Below are positions 56,581-64,000 of a stretch of DNA of 64,000 bases, in pieces. The stretch lies in assembly GCA_036522515.1 (NCBI GenBank), contig DATDFQ010000061.1:56242-120241 (forward strand), written 5' to 3'. The first letter of the stretch is position 1. Each line of letters starts with the position of its first letter. A program made the translations under genes and the position numbers. Under the pieces are notes generated by a model. That model searched no databases, had not been told where the DNA came from, and saw only the letters and a program-made list of their open reading frames with translations. Source of the DNA: Bacteroidota bacterium (lineage in GTDB: Bacteria; Bacteroidota; Ignavibacteria; UBA10030; SZUA-254).

Positions 56581-58752
56581 ATGCCTCCATCCACCCCCGG
56601 CGCCGCAGGAGACTCTTCGAGCCAGCTTTCCCCCGCGCTCCAGCATTTCAAGCCGTATGTCCCCGCGACCGAATCGCCCGCGGAGGCCACGTTCCGCGCG
56701 CTGATCCTCGGTTCGGTCCTCGGAATCATCTTCGGGGCTGCCTCGGTCTACCTCGGCCTGAGAGTCGGATTGACGACATCCGCGTCGATTCCGATCGCCG
56801 TCATGTCGATCACGATTCTCAAGAAACTCGGCAAATCGACGATCCTTGAGAACAACATCGTCCAGACCGTCGGTTCCGCGGGTGAATCGATCGCGGCGGC
56901 GGTGGTCTTCACCGTTCCTGCGCTGATCTTCCTGGGGTACGCCTTGAGCGCGTCGCTCACGCTCCTCATCGCCCTGACCGGAGGGGTTCTGGGAGTCCTG
57001 ATGATGATTCCTCTCCGCCGGTATCTCATCGTCAAGGAGCACGGAAATCTCCGGTTCCCCGAAGGGACGGCCTGCGCGGAAATCCTGAAAGCGGGCGAGA
57101 CCGGGGGCACGAGCGCCGCGAAGATCTTCAAAGGGATGGGGATCGGCGCGATCTTCAAGATCATGCCGTCGATCTTCGGGTTCTGGAAACCGACTCCCAC
57201 GGTGGATCTCGCTTCGTACCCGGGCTCTTCGATCGGGATGGATGTGTCGCCCGAACTGATGGGGGTGGGGTATATCATCGGCTGGCAAACCTCCGTGATC
57301 ATGGCGGCGGGCGGGTTGCTCTCCTCCTTCATCATCGGTCCGATCATCGCCTTCGCGGGCAAGAGCGCGACGGAGGCGATCTATCCGGCGACCAAGCTGA
57401 TCAGCCAGATGAGCCCGTACGAGATCTGGCGCAGCTACATCAAGTACATCGGCGCGGGGGCGGTCGCGACAGGAGGGATCCTGGGGTTGTTCCGGGCGCT
57501 GCCGGCGATCTGGGACTCACTGAGCGCGTCCTTCAAACAGCTCACGGCGGAGCGGCTCGGGAACGGCGGCCATGCGCATATTGAGAGGACGGAACGGGAT
57601 ACGCCGATCAGCGTGGTCGCCTTCGGGTCTCTCGCACTCGTATTTTTCATCTGGCTGGTGCCGACCTTCCGCATGAATCTCCTGGGCGCCGGGCTCATCG
57701 TACTTTTCGGATTTTTGTTCTCGGTGGTGTCGGCGAGGATCACCGGGATCGTCGGCTCATCCTCGAGCCCGCTCTCCGGAATGACCATCGCGGTACTAAT
57801 GGGAACCTGCCTGATCTTCCTCCTGGTCGGATGGGGGGGGTCGTCGTACACCTATCTGGCGCTCGTCATCGGCGCCGTCGTCTGCATCGCGATCAGCAAC
57901 GCCGGGACCACCGCGCAGGACCTCAAGACGGGGTTTCTCGTAGGCTCCACGCCGCGCGCCCAGCAACTCGGGCTCCTGATCGGCGTCGTGACCTCCGCCT
58001 CCGTCGTCGGGTACACGATGATTCTTCTCAACACGAGCCAGACGAAGGAGATCGCGCTCGACAAACCGTTTCCTCCCCCGGCCGCCGCGATGCAACATGC
58101 GGAACCGATCGAAGCGCGCGACGGAAAGTCGTACCTGCTCGCGAAGGTGAGCGGGGTCGAGGGGGTGGAGCCCGGCAATTATCTCGTCGACCAGCAATCG
58201 GGCCTCGCGGTCAAGCGGCGGATCGACGGGATCGGGGGCCAGCAACTTGCCGCCCCGCAGGCGAACCTGATGGCCGTTCTGATCGGCGGGCTTCTCGAGC
58301 AGAAACTGCCGTGGGGGCTCATCATGATCGGCGTCTGCATCGCGCTGTTCATAGAGCTGATGGGGATGCATTCGCTCACGTTCGCCGTGGGCGTCTATCT
58401 CCCTCTCTCCTCCACGCTTCCGATTTTTGTGGGAGGCCTCGTCCGGAAAATCGCCGACAGGGTCTACAAGCGCAAGCCCGACGACATGGAGGAAAGCGAG
58501 GGGACGCTCCTCTCCTCCGGCCTCATCGCAGGCGGCGCGTTGATAGGCGTCCTGGGAGCGTTTCTTCATTTCGTGACTCCCTTCGACGACGACGACACGG
58601 GCCTGCCGTTGAACCTGGCCTTCGGATACAAGGCGTTTCGTTTTCTGTGGGATATGGATTACCTCTCCGTCCTGATGTTCGCTCTCCTGGCCTACCTGGT
58701 TCTGAGGGGCGCCGGCGGGGGAGCCCGCCTCCAATCCGGGAATGAATCTTAG
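56581..58752 (+). CDS. OPT family oligopeptide transporter (copy 2)
   Basis: A 723-residue paralogue of the gene at 52499 with the same motif order: ATFRALILGSVLGIIFGAASVYLGLRVGLTTSASIPIAVM, NNIVQTVGSAGESIAAAVVFTVPALIFL, KEHGNLRFPEGTACAEIL and SSSSPLSGMTIAVLMGTCL. It is longer because of an extra soluble segment (about residues 490-545, including RDGKSYLLAKVSGVEGVEPGNYL) inserted between two helices. It may recognise a different peptide set. It starts 11 bp after the DUF1579-like gene. Confidence 0.95.
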   Translation: MPPSTPGAAGDSSSQLSPALQHFKPYVPATESPAEATFRALILGSVLGIIFGAASVYLGLRVGLTTSASIPIAVMSITILKKLGKSTILENNIVQTVGSAGESIAAAVVFTVPALIFLGYALSASLTLLIALTGGVLGVLMMIPLRRYLIVKEHGNLRFPEGTACAEILKAGETGGTSAAKIFKGMGIGAIFKIMPSIFGFWKPTPTVDLASYPGSSIGMDVSPELMGVGYIIGWQTSVIMAAGGLLSSFIIGPIIAFAGKSATEAIYPATKLISQMSPYEIWRSYIKYIGAGAVATGGILGLFRALPAIWDSLSASFKQLTAERLGNGGHAHIERTERDTPISVVAFGSLALVFFIWLVPTFRMNLLGAGLIVLFGFLFSVVSARITGIVGSSSSPLSGMTIAVLMGTCLIFLLVGWGGSSYTYLALVIGAVVCIAISNAGTTAQDLKTGFLVGSTPRAQQLGLLIGVVTSASVVGYTMILLNTSQTKEIALDKPFPPPAAAMQHAEPIEARDGKSYLLAKVSGVEGVEPGNYLVDQQSGLAVKRRIDGIGGQQLAAPQANLMAVLIGGLLEQKLPWGLIMIGVCIALFIELMGMHSLTFAVGVYLPLSSTLPIFVGGLVRKIADRVYKRKPDDMEESEGTLLSSGLIAGGALIGVLGAFLHFVTPFDDDDTGLPLNLAFGYKAFRFLWDMDYLSVLMFALLAYLVLRGAGGGARLQSGNES

Positions 58753-58778
58753 GAAACAGGCGTTTCTCTAAGGGAGAC

Positions 58779-59174
58779 TTGAAAGAGTACCTTCACAAAA
58801 AGCATTTCACGCTCGAGCAGGCGAGAAGGATGCTCATGGGAATCACGCCCCTGATCGACGAGCTGGTGGCCCTGAAAAAGAAGCTCGATGCCCGGGGGTT
58901 TGACGTCTACCGGCACGAGTATTTCGGCGGGACCGGGCCGAACGGCGAACGGTTCTTCCCCCCGGAACTGGAGCGATTGGTCGAAATAGCCAAGAATCTG
59001 GACAAGAAAGGGATATTGATCAAAGGGCTCGACGAAGGATTAATCGATTTTCCTCATATGCGGTCTAATGGAGACGAAGTCTATCTTTGCTGGAAGGTGG
59101 GGGAAAGCGACATCCATTCCTGGCACCGGACCCAGGACGGCTTCCAGGGTCGAAGACCGCTGGATGAATTGTAG
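58779..59174 (+). CDS. DUF2203 family protein
   Basis: A 131-residue cytoplasmic protein: HKKHFTLEQARRMLMGITPLIDELVALKKKLDARGFDV, then RFFPPELERLVEIAKNLDKKGILIKGLDEGLIDFPHMRSNGDEVYLCWKVGESDIHSWHR. The GLIDFPHMR...YLCWKVGE.DI.SWH block is the DUF2203 signature. The function is unknown. It uses a TTG start 27 bp after the OPT gene, close behind an AGGGAG ribosome site. Confidence 0.88.
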   Translation: MKEYLHKKHFTLEQARRMLMGITPLIDELVALKKKLDARGFDVYRHEYFGGTGPNGERFFPPELERLVEIAKNLDKKGILIKGLDEGLIDFPHMRSNGDEVYLCWKVGESDIHSWHRTQDGFQGRRPLDEL

Positions 59175-59203
59175 GCCATAATCCTTTATTCGAACTGAAT
59201 ATC

Positions 59204-60592
59204 ATGAAGAAAATCTATCTCTATGTGCTGATAACGATCGTCGTCCTCGGGACCGTCGGGTATCTCTGGCTCTCAAGTTCGGCCTCAAAGGACCCCCGGT
59301 ACCGGACCGAGAAGGTATCGCGCGGCAGCGTGGTGATCCAGGTGAGGGCGACCGGGGTCATCAACCCCGTCAAGACCGTTCAGGTGGGGAGCCAGGTGTC
59401 GGGGACGATTTCGAAGATCAACGTCGACTTCAACAGCGTCGTCAAGAAAGGGGAGGTGATCGCGGAGATCGATCCGACATTCCTCCAGGCGTCCGTCAAC
59501 GAAGCCCAGGCGAACCTCGAGCGCAACAAAGCCCAGGTCGACGGGCTGAAGCGGACGTATGACCGGACGGATGAGCTGTTCAAGAAAAACCTCGTCTCTG
59601 CGGCGGATTACGACGCGGCGAAGACCTCGTACGAAGGAGCGGTCGCCCAGCTCAAGCAAACGCAGGCGGCGCTCGACCGCGCGAAGGTGAATCTTCTTTA
59701 TGCGACGATCCGTTCGCCCATCGACGGCGTCATCATTTCCCGCGTGGTCGACGTCGGCCAGACGGTCGCAGCGAGCCTTCAAACCCCCACGCTTTTTTCG
59801 ATCGGCAACGATCTGACGCACATGCAGGTTGAGGCGAGCGTCGACGAAGCCGACATCGGACAGATCAAGGAATCAGAGCGCGTGACGTTCACCGTCGACG
59901 CGTATCCAGACGAGCAATTTCGCGGCAGCGTCTCGCAGGTCCGGCTCGCTCCGGTGACCGTGCAGAATGTGGTGACGTACACCGTCGTGATCGACGTTCC
60001 GAATCCCGATTTGAAACTCCGGCCCGGCATGACTGCGACCGTGTCAATATTGATCGACAGGCGGGACAACGCCCTCCGCATCCCGACGCTCGCGCTGCGG
60101 TTCCAACCCCCCTCCGACGCCGTGCCGAAATCCGCGGAGCCGGCGGCTTCGATGAGCGGAGGACAGCCGGATACAGGACGACAGCAGGGCGGCCAGCGCC
60201 AGGGGATGCAAGGCCAGGGTGAACGGAACCAGGGTGGCCAGGGCCAGGGCGGCAGGCCCGGAGGCGGCGAAGGACGGCAGCAAGGCGGTCAGAGAGGCGC
60301 GTGGGCAAACCGCGGCGGCGACGGCTCGAAGGAATCCCGGGCGCCGCGGACGCAGCAGATCTGGGTGCTCGATGCCGACAGGAACCTCAAGTCCGTGACG
60401 GTGACTCTCGGGCTCAATGACAACCGGTATGTAGAGCTTGCGGGCGGAGAACTCAAGGAAGGCGACGAAGTCGTAATCGGATTCGCAGCCGCCGAGACCG
60501 CGAGCGCCCCCAACCAACAGAATAATCCTTTTGGCCCGCGCGGAATGGGCGGACCCGGAGGCGGCGGCGGCGGAGGCGGCCGCGGCAGATGA
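59204..60592 (+). CDS. MacA/HlyD-like efflux adaptor with Gln/Gly-rich segment
   Basis: A 462-residue periplasmic adaptor. One N-terminal helix (YLYVLITIVVLGTVGYLWL) anchors it. The lipoyl/barrel-sandwich halves (VQVGSQVSGTISKINVDFNSVVKKGEVIAEID and LLYATIRSPIDGVIISRVVDVGQTV) bracket a coiled-coil hairpin (ASVNEAQANLERNKAQVDGLKR...). The beta-barrel follows. Before the last barrel strands an 80-residue Gln/Gly/Arg-rich stretch is inserted (about 305-380), and the tail is GMGGPGGGGGGGGRGR. It pairs with the downstream MacB-like permease, which overlaps it by 4 bp. Confidence 0.92.
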   Translation: MKKIYLYVLITIVVLGTVGYLWLSSSASKDPRYRTEKVSRGSVVIQVRATGVINPVKTVQVGSQVSGTISKINVDFNSVVKKGEVIAEIDPTFLQASVNEAQANLERNKAQVDGLKRTYDRTDELFKKNLVSAADYDAAKTSYEGAVAQLKQTQAALDRAKVNLLYATIRSPIDGVIISRVVDVGQTVAASLQTPTLFSIGNDLTHMQVEASVDEADIGQIKESERVTFTVDAYPDEQFRGSVSQVRLAPVTVQNVVTYTVVIDVPNPDLKLRPGMTATVSILIDRRDNALRIPTLALRFQPPSDAVPKSAEPAASMSGGQPDTGRQQGGQRQGMQGQGERNQGGQGQGGRPGGGEGRQQGGQRGAWANRGGDGSKESRAPRTQQIWVLDADRNLKSVTVTLGLNDNRYVELAGGELKEGDEVVIGFAAAETASAPNQQNNPFGPRGMGGPGGGGGGGGRGR

Positions 60593-61809
60593 TGCGTCTA
60601 ATCGAAATACTAAGGATCTCGTTCGACTCGCTGCTCCGGCAGAAGATGCGGTCGCTTCTGACGATGCTCGGCATTATCATTGGCGTCGGCGCGGTGATCG
60701 CGATGGTGGCGATCGGCCAGGGCGCGCAGACCTCGGTTGAAGCACAAATCAGCAGTCTCGGGACGAACGTGTTGATGGTGTTTCCCGGGACGACCACCAG
60801 AGGCGGGATCATGGCGGGCGCCGGCACCGGCACGTCGCTGACCGAAGAGGATGCCCAGGCCGCGAAGGAGCAATGCCCCGCCGTAGCCTACGTCAGCCCG
60901 CTTCTGCGGAGCGGCGGACAGATCGTCTACGGAAACGTCAACTGGGGAACGGTTCTCCAGGGGGGGACGGTCGATCTTTTCTCGATCAGGGATTGGCAGG
61001 TCGCCTCCGGCGAGTTTTTTACCGACCAGGACGTACGCGCCGCGACGAAAGTCTGCATGATCGGCCAGACGATCGTCCAACAGCTTTTTGATAACGCCGA
61101 TCCGATCGGTCAGACGCTCAGGATCCGCAACACCCCCTTCAAGGTCCTCGGCACCCTGAAAGCAAAGGGACAGAATGCGATGGGTCAGGACCAGGACGAT
61201 CTGATCATCATGCCCTACACGACGCTCCAGAAGAGGCTGATGGGAAATACACGGAGCTGGGGCTTCCTCGCTTCGGCGGTGACCAAGGCTCAGATTCCCG
61301 AGGCGCAACAGGAGATGACGGATCTGCTTCGAGCGCGCCACAAGCTCGGCGCATCGGACGACAACGATTTCACCATCCGGACCCAGACCGAAATCGCGGA
61401 CGCCCAGACCCAGACCACCCGCATCATGACGACGCTCCTCGCAAGCATCGCGTCCGTCTCGCTGATCGTCGGGGGAATCGGGATCATGAACATCATGCTG
61501 GTCTCCGTGACCGAGAGGACGCGGGAGATCGGCGTTCGCATGTCGATCGGGGCCCGGAAGGTCGACATCCTGACGCAATTTCTGATGGAAGCGCTCGTTC
61601 TGAGCGTGCTGGGAGGGCTGCTCGGGATCGGGTTGGGCGTGGGCGGCTCCGGACTCATATCGAAGATCGCCGGCTGGCCCACGTTCATCACGGCGAACTC
61701 CATCATCCTGGCGGTTTTTTTCTCGATGCTCGTCGGCGTCTTCTTCGGATTCTATCCCGCCCGGAAAGCATCCCTCCTCCATCCCATCGACGCCCTGAGA
61801 TATGAGTAG
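60589..61809 (+). CDS. MacB-like ABC transporter permease (FtsX domain)
   Basis: A 406-residue permease: helix 1 in MRSLLTMLGIIIGVGAVIAMVAIG, a large periplasmic MacB_PCD domain (about 40-270), then the FtsX domain with IASVSLIVGGIGIMNIMLVSVTERTREIGVRMSIGARKVDILTQFLMEALVLS and two more helices. The MacAB-type pump exports peptides or macrolides. The ATP-binding subunit that normally accompanies this permease is not encoded between or after the two genes; the next gene is uvrB. It must be supplied from elsewhere or the pair serves another ATPase. Confidence 0.94.
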   Translation: MMRLIEILRISFDSLLRQKMRSLLTMLGIIIGVGAVIAMVAIGQGAQTSVEAQISSLGTNVLMVFPGTTTRGGIMAGAGTGTSLTEEDAQAAKEQCPAVAYVSPLLRSGGQIVYGNVNWGTVLQGGTVDLFSIRDWQVASGEFFTDQDVRAATKVCMIGQTIVQQLFDNADPIGQTLRIRNTPFKVLGTLKAKGQNAMGQDQDDLIIMPYTTLQKRLMGNTRSWGFLASAVTKAQIPEAQQEMTDLLRARHKLGASDDNDFTIRTQTEIADAQTQTTRIMTTLLASIASVSLIVGGIGIMNIMLVSVTERTREIGVRMSIGARKVDILTQFLMEALVLSVLGGLLGIGLGVGGSGLISKIAGWPTFITANSIILAVFFSMLVGVFFGFYPARKASLLHPIDALRYE

Positions 61810-61813
61810 CTCG

Positions 61814-61895
61814 ATTGTCATCCTGAGCGCAGCGAAGGATCTCCGTCCCTCCGTGCGCTAGATCCTTCGGTCGCTCCGCTCCCTCAGGATGACAT
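61814..61895. repeat. Intergenic palindromic repeat, family A (copy 6)
   Basis: ATTGTCATCCTGAGCGCAGCGAAGGATCTC, loop, GATCCTTCGGTCGCTCCGCTCCCTCAGGATGACA. It lies directly after the MacB-like gene. Confidence 0.9.
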
Positions 61896-61900
61896 GCCGT

Positions 61901-61990
61901 CTCTCGTTCCCACGCTCTGCGTGGGAACGCATACCGCGGCGCTCCGCGCCGCACCCACCGGGGACGCAGAACGTTCCGGTGCCCGTTCCC
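61901..61990. repeat. Intergenic palindromic repeat, family C (copy 2)
   Basis: CTCGTTCCCACGCTCTGCGTGGGAACG is a near-perfect palindrome; it is followed by GCGGCGCTCCGCGCCGC and a GACGCAGAACGTTCC arm. It matches the group at 14416. Confidence 0.85.
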
Positions 61991-61992
61991 CG

Positions 61993-62021
61993 TTGAAATC
62001 CTCCCGATAATTCCATAGATT
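61993..62021 (+). promoter_or_regulatory. Promoter predicting leaderless uvrB mRNA
   Basis: TTGAAA (61993-61998), 17-bp spacer, TAGATT (62016-62021). The ATG at 62028 begins after a 6-nt gap, exactly where transcription should start. Confidence 0.65.
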
Positions 62022-62027
62022 TCACCC

Positions 62028-64000
62028 ATGCCGTACCATCTCGTCTCCCCCTTTCAGCCCGAAGGCGATCAGCCGGAAGCGATCCGGCAATTGACCGAAG
62101 GCGTTCTCCGCAACGACCGGTACCAGACCCTCATGGGCGTGACCGGCAGCGGGAAGACCTTCACGATCTCCAACCTGATCAGGGAGATCAACAAGCCCGT
62201 CCTGGTGATGTCGCATAACAAGACCCTCGCCGCCCAGCTCTTCGCGGAATTCAGGGGGTTCTTCCCGCGCGACCGGGTCGAATTCTTTATTTCCTACTAC
62301 GACTATTACCAGCCCGAGGCGTACATCCCTTCGAGCGACACCTACATCGCGAAGGACGCGTCGATCAACGACGAGATCGACCGGCTTCGCCTCCGGGCCA
62401 CGGCCGCACTCCTGAGCGGGGACACGAACGTCATCGTCGTCGCTTCCGTCAGCTGCATTTACGGGATCGGGGCCCCGGACGAATGGCTGAAGCAGATGAT
62501 CCCCATCAGGAAGGGCCAGCGCATCGAGCGCAACGTCCTGCTGCGGAAGCTGCTCGACATCCATTACGTGCGGAACGATTTTGATTTCAAGCGGGGCGTG
62601 TTCCGCGTTCGCGGCGACGTCATCGAGATTCTCCCCGCGTACGAAGTGGAGCAGGGCGTGCGCATTCAGCTCTTCGGCGACGAAATCGAGCAGATCGCCT
62701 CCATCAATCCCCTCACCGGGCAGGTCATCGCGGAACGGGAAACGGAGATCATCTATCCCGCAAAGCACTTCGTGACCTCCGCGCCGACGCTGGAGCGCGC
62801 TCTCAAGGGGATCGAGGAGGAGCTGGCGGAACGCCTCGACTACCTCAGGAAGGTCGGAAAGTTGCTCGAAGCCCAGAGGCTCGAGCAGCGAACCCGGTTC
62901 GACATGGAGATGATGAGCGAGATCGGGTACTGCGCGGGCATCGAGAACTACTCGCGGCATATCGCCGGGCGCGCGCCCGGCTCGCGGCCCTACTGCCTCC
63001 TCGATTATTTTCCGAAGGACTTCCTGATGATCGTGGACGAATCGCACGTCACCGTACCCCAGATCGGCGGAATGTGGCACGGCGACCGTTCGCGCAAGAA
63101 TACCCTCGTCGAGCACGGCTTCCGGCTCCCCTCCGCTCTCGACAACCGTCCGTTGACGTTTGAGGAGTGGGAAGCGTCGGTGAATCAGGTCATTTTCGTC
63201 AGTGCGACGCCGGGCCAGTACGAGCTCGAGAAATCGGGCGGCGTCATCGTCGAGCAAATCATCCGGCCCACCGGCCTCGTCGATCCCGAGGTCTTCGTTC
63301 GCCCCGCCAAGAATCAAATCGACGACCTGATCGCCGAGATCCGGGAGCGCACCAAGCGCAACGAGAGATGCCTCGTGACGACTCTGACGAAACGGATGGC
63401 GGAGGACCTTGCGAAGTATCTGAGCGACATCGCCATTAAAGTACGCTATATTCATTCCGAGATCGACGCGCTCGAACGTGTCGAGATCCTGCGCGATCTC
63501 CGGCTGGGCGATTTCGACGTCCTCGTCGGGGTCAACCTGCTCCGCGAGGGGCTCGATCTCCCGGAGGTTTCGCTCGTCGCGATCCTCGACGCCGACAAGG
63601 AGGGCTTCCTGCGCTCGGAGCGCTCGCTGATCCAGACCGCCGGGCGCGCCGCCCGCAACGTGCGCGGCCGCGTCATCCTCTATGCCGACGCGATCACGGA
63701 TTCCATGCGCCGCGCGATCGACGAGACCGATCGCCGCCGGCAGAAGCAGCTCGAGTACAACCGCACGCACGGCATCGAGCCGGTCACGGTGAGGAAGAGT
63801 GTCGAAGAGATCCTGCGCTCGACGTCCGTCGCCGATGCGATTGGCACCGGCGATCGCGACGAGGTGAGCGGGCTCCTGCAAGCCATCCACGAGGAGGGTC
63901 CGGGCCCACTGCTCGCCCGGCTCGAGTACGAGATGATCGAGGCGGCCAAGCGCCTGGAGTTCGAGCGCGCCGCATCGCTGCGCGACCGGATCGACGAGAT
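62028..64000 (+). CDS. uvrB: Excinuclease ABC subunit B (UvrB), 3' partial
   Basis: The frame stays open to the right edge (more than 650 residues). The start [22 protein letters not shown] is canonical. Walker A is GVTGSGKT at 37-44, the damage-probing beta-hairpin is [14 protein letters not shown], helicase motif II is [12 protein letters not shown], followed by IFVSATPG and the GRAARN block; the UVR domain that contacts UvrC begins [18 protein letters not shown]. UvrB verifies DNA damage in nucleotide excision repair. The mRNA should be leaderless. Confidence 0.97.
   Translation, partial: MPYHLVSPFQPEGDQPEAIRQLTEGVLRNDRYQTLMGVTGSGKTFTISNLIREINKPVLVMSHNKTLAAQLFAEFRGFFPRDRVEFFISYYDYYQPEAYIPSSDTYIAKDASINDEIDRLRLRATAALLSGDTNVIVVASVSCIYGIGAPDEWLKQMIPIRKGQRIERNVLLRKLLDIHYVRNDFDFKRGVFRVRGDVIEILPAYEVEQGVRIQLFGDEIEQIASINPLTGQVIAERETEIIYPAKHFVTSAPTLERALKGIEEELAERLDYLRKVGKLLEAQRLEQRTRFDMEMMSEIGYCAGIENYSRHIAGRAPGSRPYCLLDYFPKDFLMIVDESHVTVPQIGGMWHGDRSRKNTLVEHGFRLPSALDNRPLTFEEWEASVNQVIFVSATPGQYELEKSGGVIVEQIIRPTGLVDPEVFVRPAKNQIDDLIAEIRERTKRNERCLVTTLTKRMAEDLAKYLSDIAIKVRYIHSEIDALERVEILRDLRLGDFDVLVGVNLLREGLDLPEVSLVAILDADKEGFLRSERSLIQTAGRAARNVRGRVILYADAITDSMRRAIDETDRRRQKQLEYNRTHGIEPVTVRKSVEEILRSTSVADAIGTGDRDEVSGLLQAIHEEGPGPLLARLEYEMIEAAKRLEFERAASLRDRIDE

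Noticed and set aside
62022..63890. A 622-codon minus-strand reading frame opposite uvrB
   Set aside because: It is the antisense of a clear uvrB gene; high GC content keeps the opposite frames open. It has no ribosome site and a composition rich in Asp/Arg/Gly typical of shadow frames.
1..64000. CRISPR arrays, tRNA, rRNA, prophage or insertion sequences
   Set aside because: No regularly spaced repeats, tRNA-like cloverleaf signatures, transposase or phage structural genes were recognised. The repeats present are short, palindromic and irregularly spaced.

Overview
The window looks like a chromosomal segment of a GC-rich member of the Bacteroidota/Chlorobi superphylum, most like the Ignavibacteria-type lineages. 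The evidence is a secreted GH18 glycosidase ending in the YPNPFNPST-type FlgD-like/type IX sorting domain, a DUF5683 protein, and a short primary sigma factor (285 aa, no region 1.1). Spore maturation-like SpmA/SpmB are present but nothing else suggests sporulation. The assignment is inference; no rRNA or tRNA gene was seen.

Layout. 1-14.3 kb: an exopolysaccharide or surface-polysaccharide locus. A diverged WecG-like gene enters from the left on the plus strand and meets a long minus-strand operon. In transcription order this encodes a hexapeptide acyltransferase, a tiny membrane protein, a Wzy-like polymerase/ligase, WecG, a Wzx-like flippase, a GT4, a polysaccharide deacetylase, a CelD/FemAB-like GNAT, an ATP-grasp enzyme, a second GNAT, a proline-dehydrogenase-like protein, a GT2 and a CheY-like regulator. 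Several genes are joined by ATGA overlaps. 14.7-18.4 kb: secreted GH18 protein, a small Cas2-like-fold candidate, a candidate small RNA and a response regulator. 18.5-23.1 kb: HtpX-like protease, LemA, 3-methyladenine glycosylase, a CoA-acylating aldehyde dehydrogenase with a C-terminal tail, and a PPC-domain protein. 23.2-31.0 kb: genome maintenance (ruvB, ruvA, ruvC, yebC, recJ), RNase P RNA, RNase HI-like, zinc-ribbon coiled coil and Nif3-like genes. 31.0-34.0 kb: a candidate structured RNA, and a divergent signalling pair consisting of a receiver-DHp protein without an ATPase domain and a membrane GAF-GAF protein with a degenerate GGDEF domain.

34.0-42.8 kb: two bacterial-microcompartment vertex (BMC-P, EutN/CcmL) genes, rpoD, an NlpC/P60 lipoprotein, def-fmt, rhodanese/MauE-like genes, parA-parB, ridA and DUF5683. 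42.8-49.3 kb (minus strand): aldo/keto reductase, SDR, CPBP protease, Kir-type potassium channel, DUF1684, DUF971, FKBP and a Gly/Asn-rich secreted protein. 49.7-61.8 kb (plus strand): spmA-spmB, proline dehydrogenase, OPT transporter, PepD, a DUF1579-like protein, a second OPT transporter, DUF2203, and a MacA-like adaptor with a MacB-like permease. From 62.0 kb uvrB runs off the right edge.

Functional themes. Two OPT transporters, PepD and proline dehydrogenase read as peptide uptake and proline catabolism. The BMC-P pair and the aldehyde dehydrogenase with an encapsulation-like tail suggest the genome encodes a microcompartment whose main shell genes lie elsewhere. At the regulatory level, 14 promoter candidates share a TTGnnn-like -35, a 17-bp spacer and a TAnnTT-like -10. 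At three genes the -10 box sits so close to the start codon that the mRNA should be leaderless. Four families of short, mostly palindromic repeats fill the intergenic gaps.
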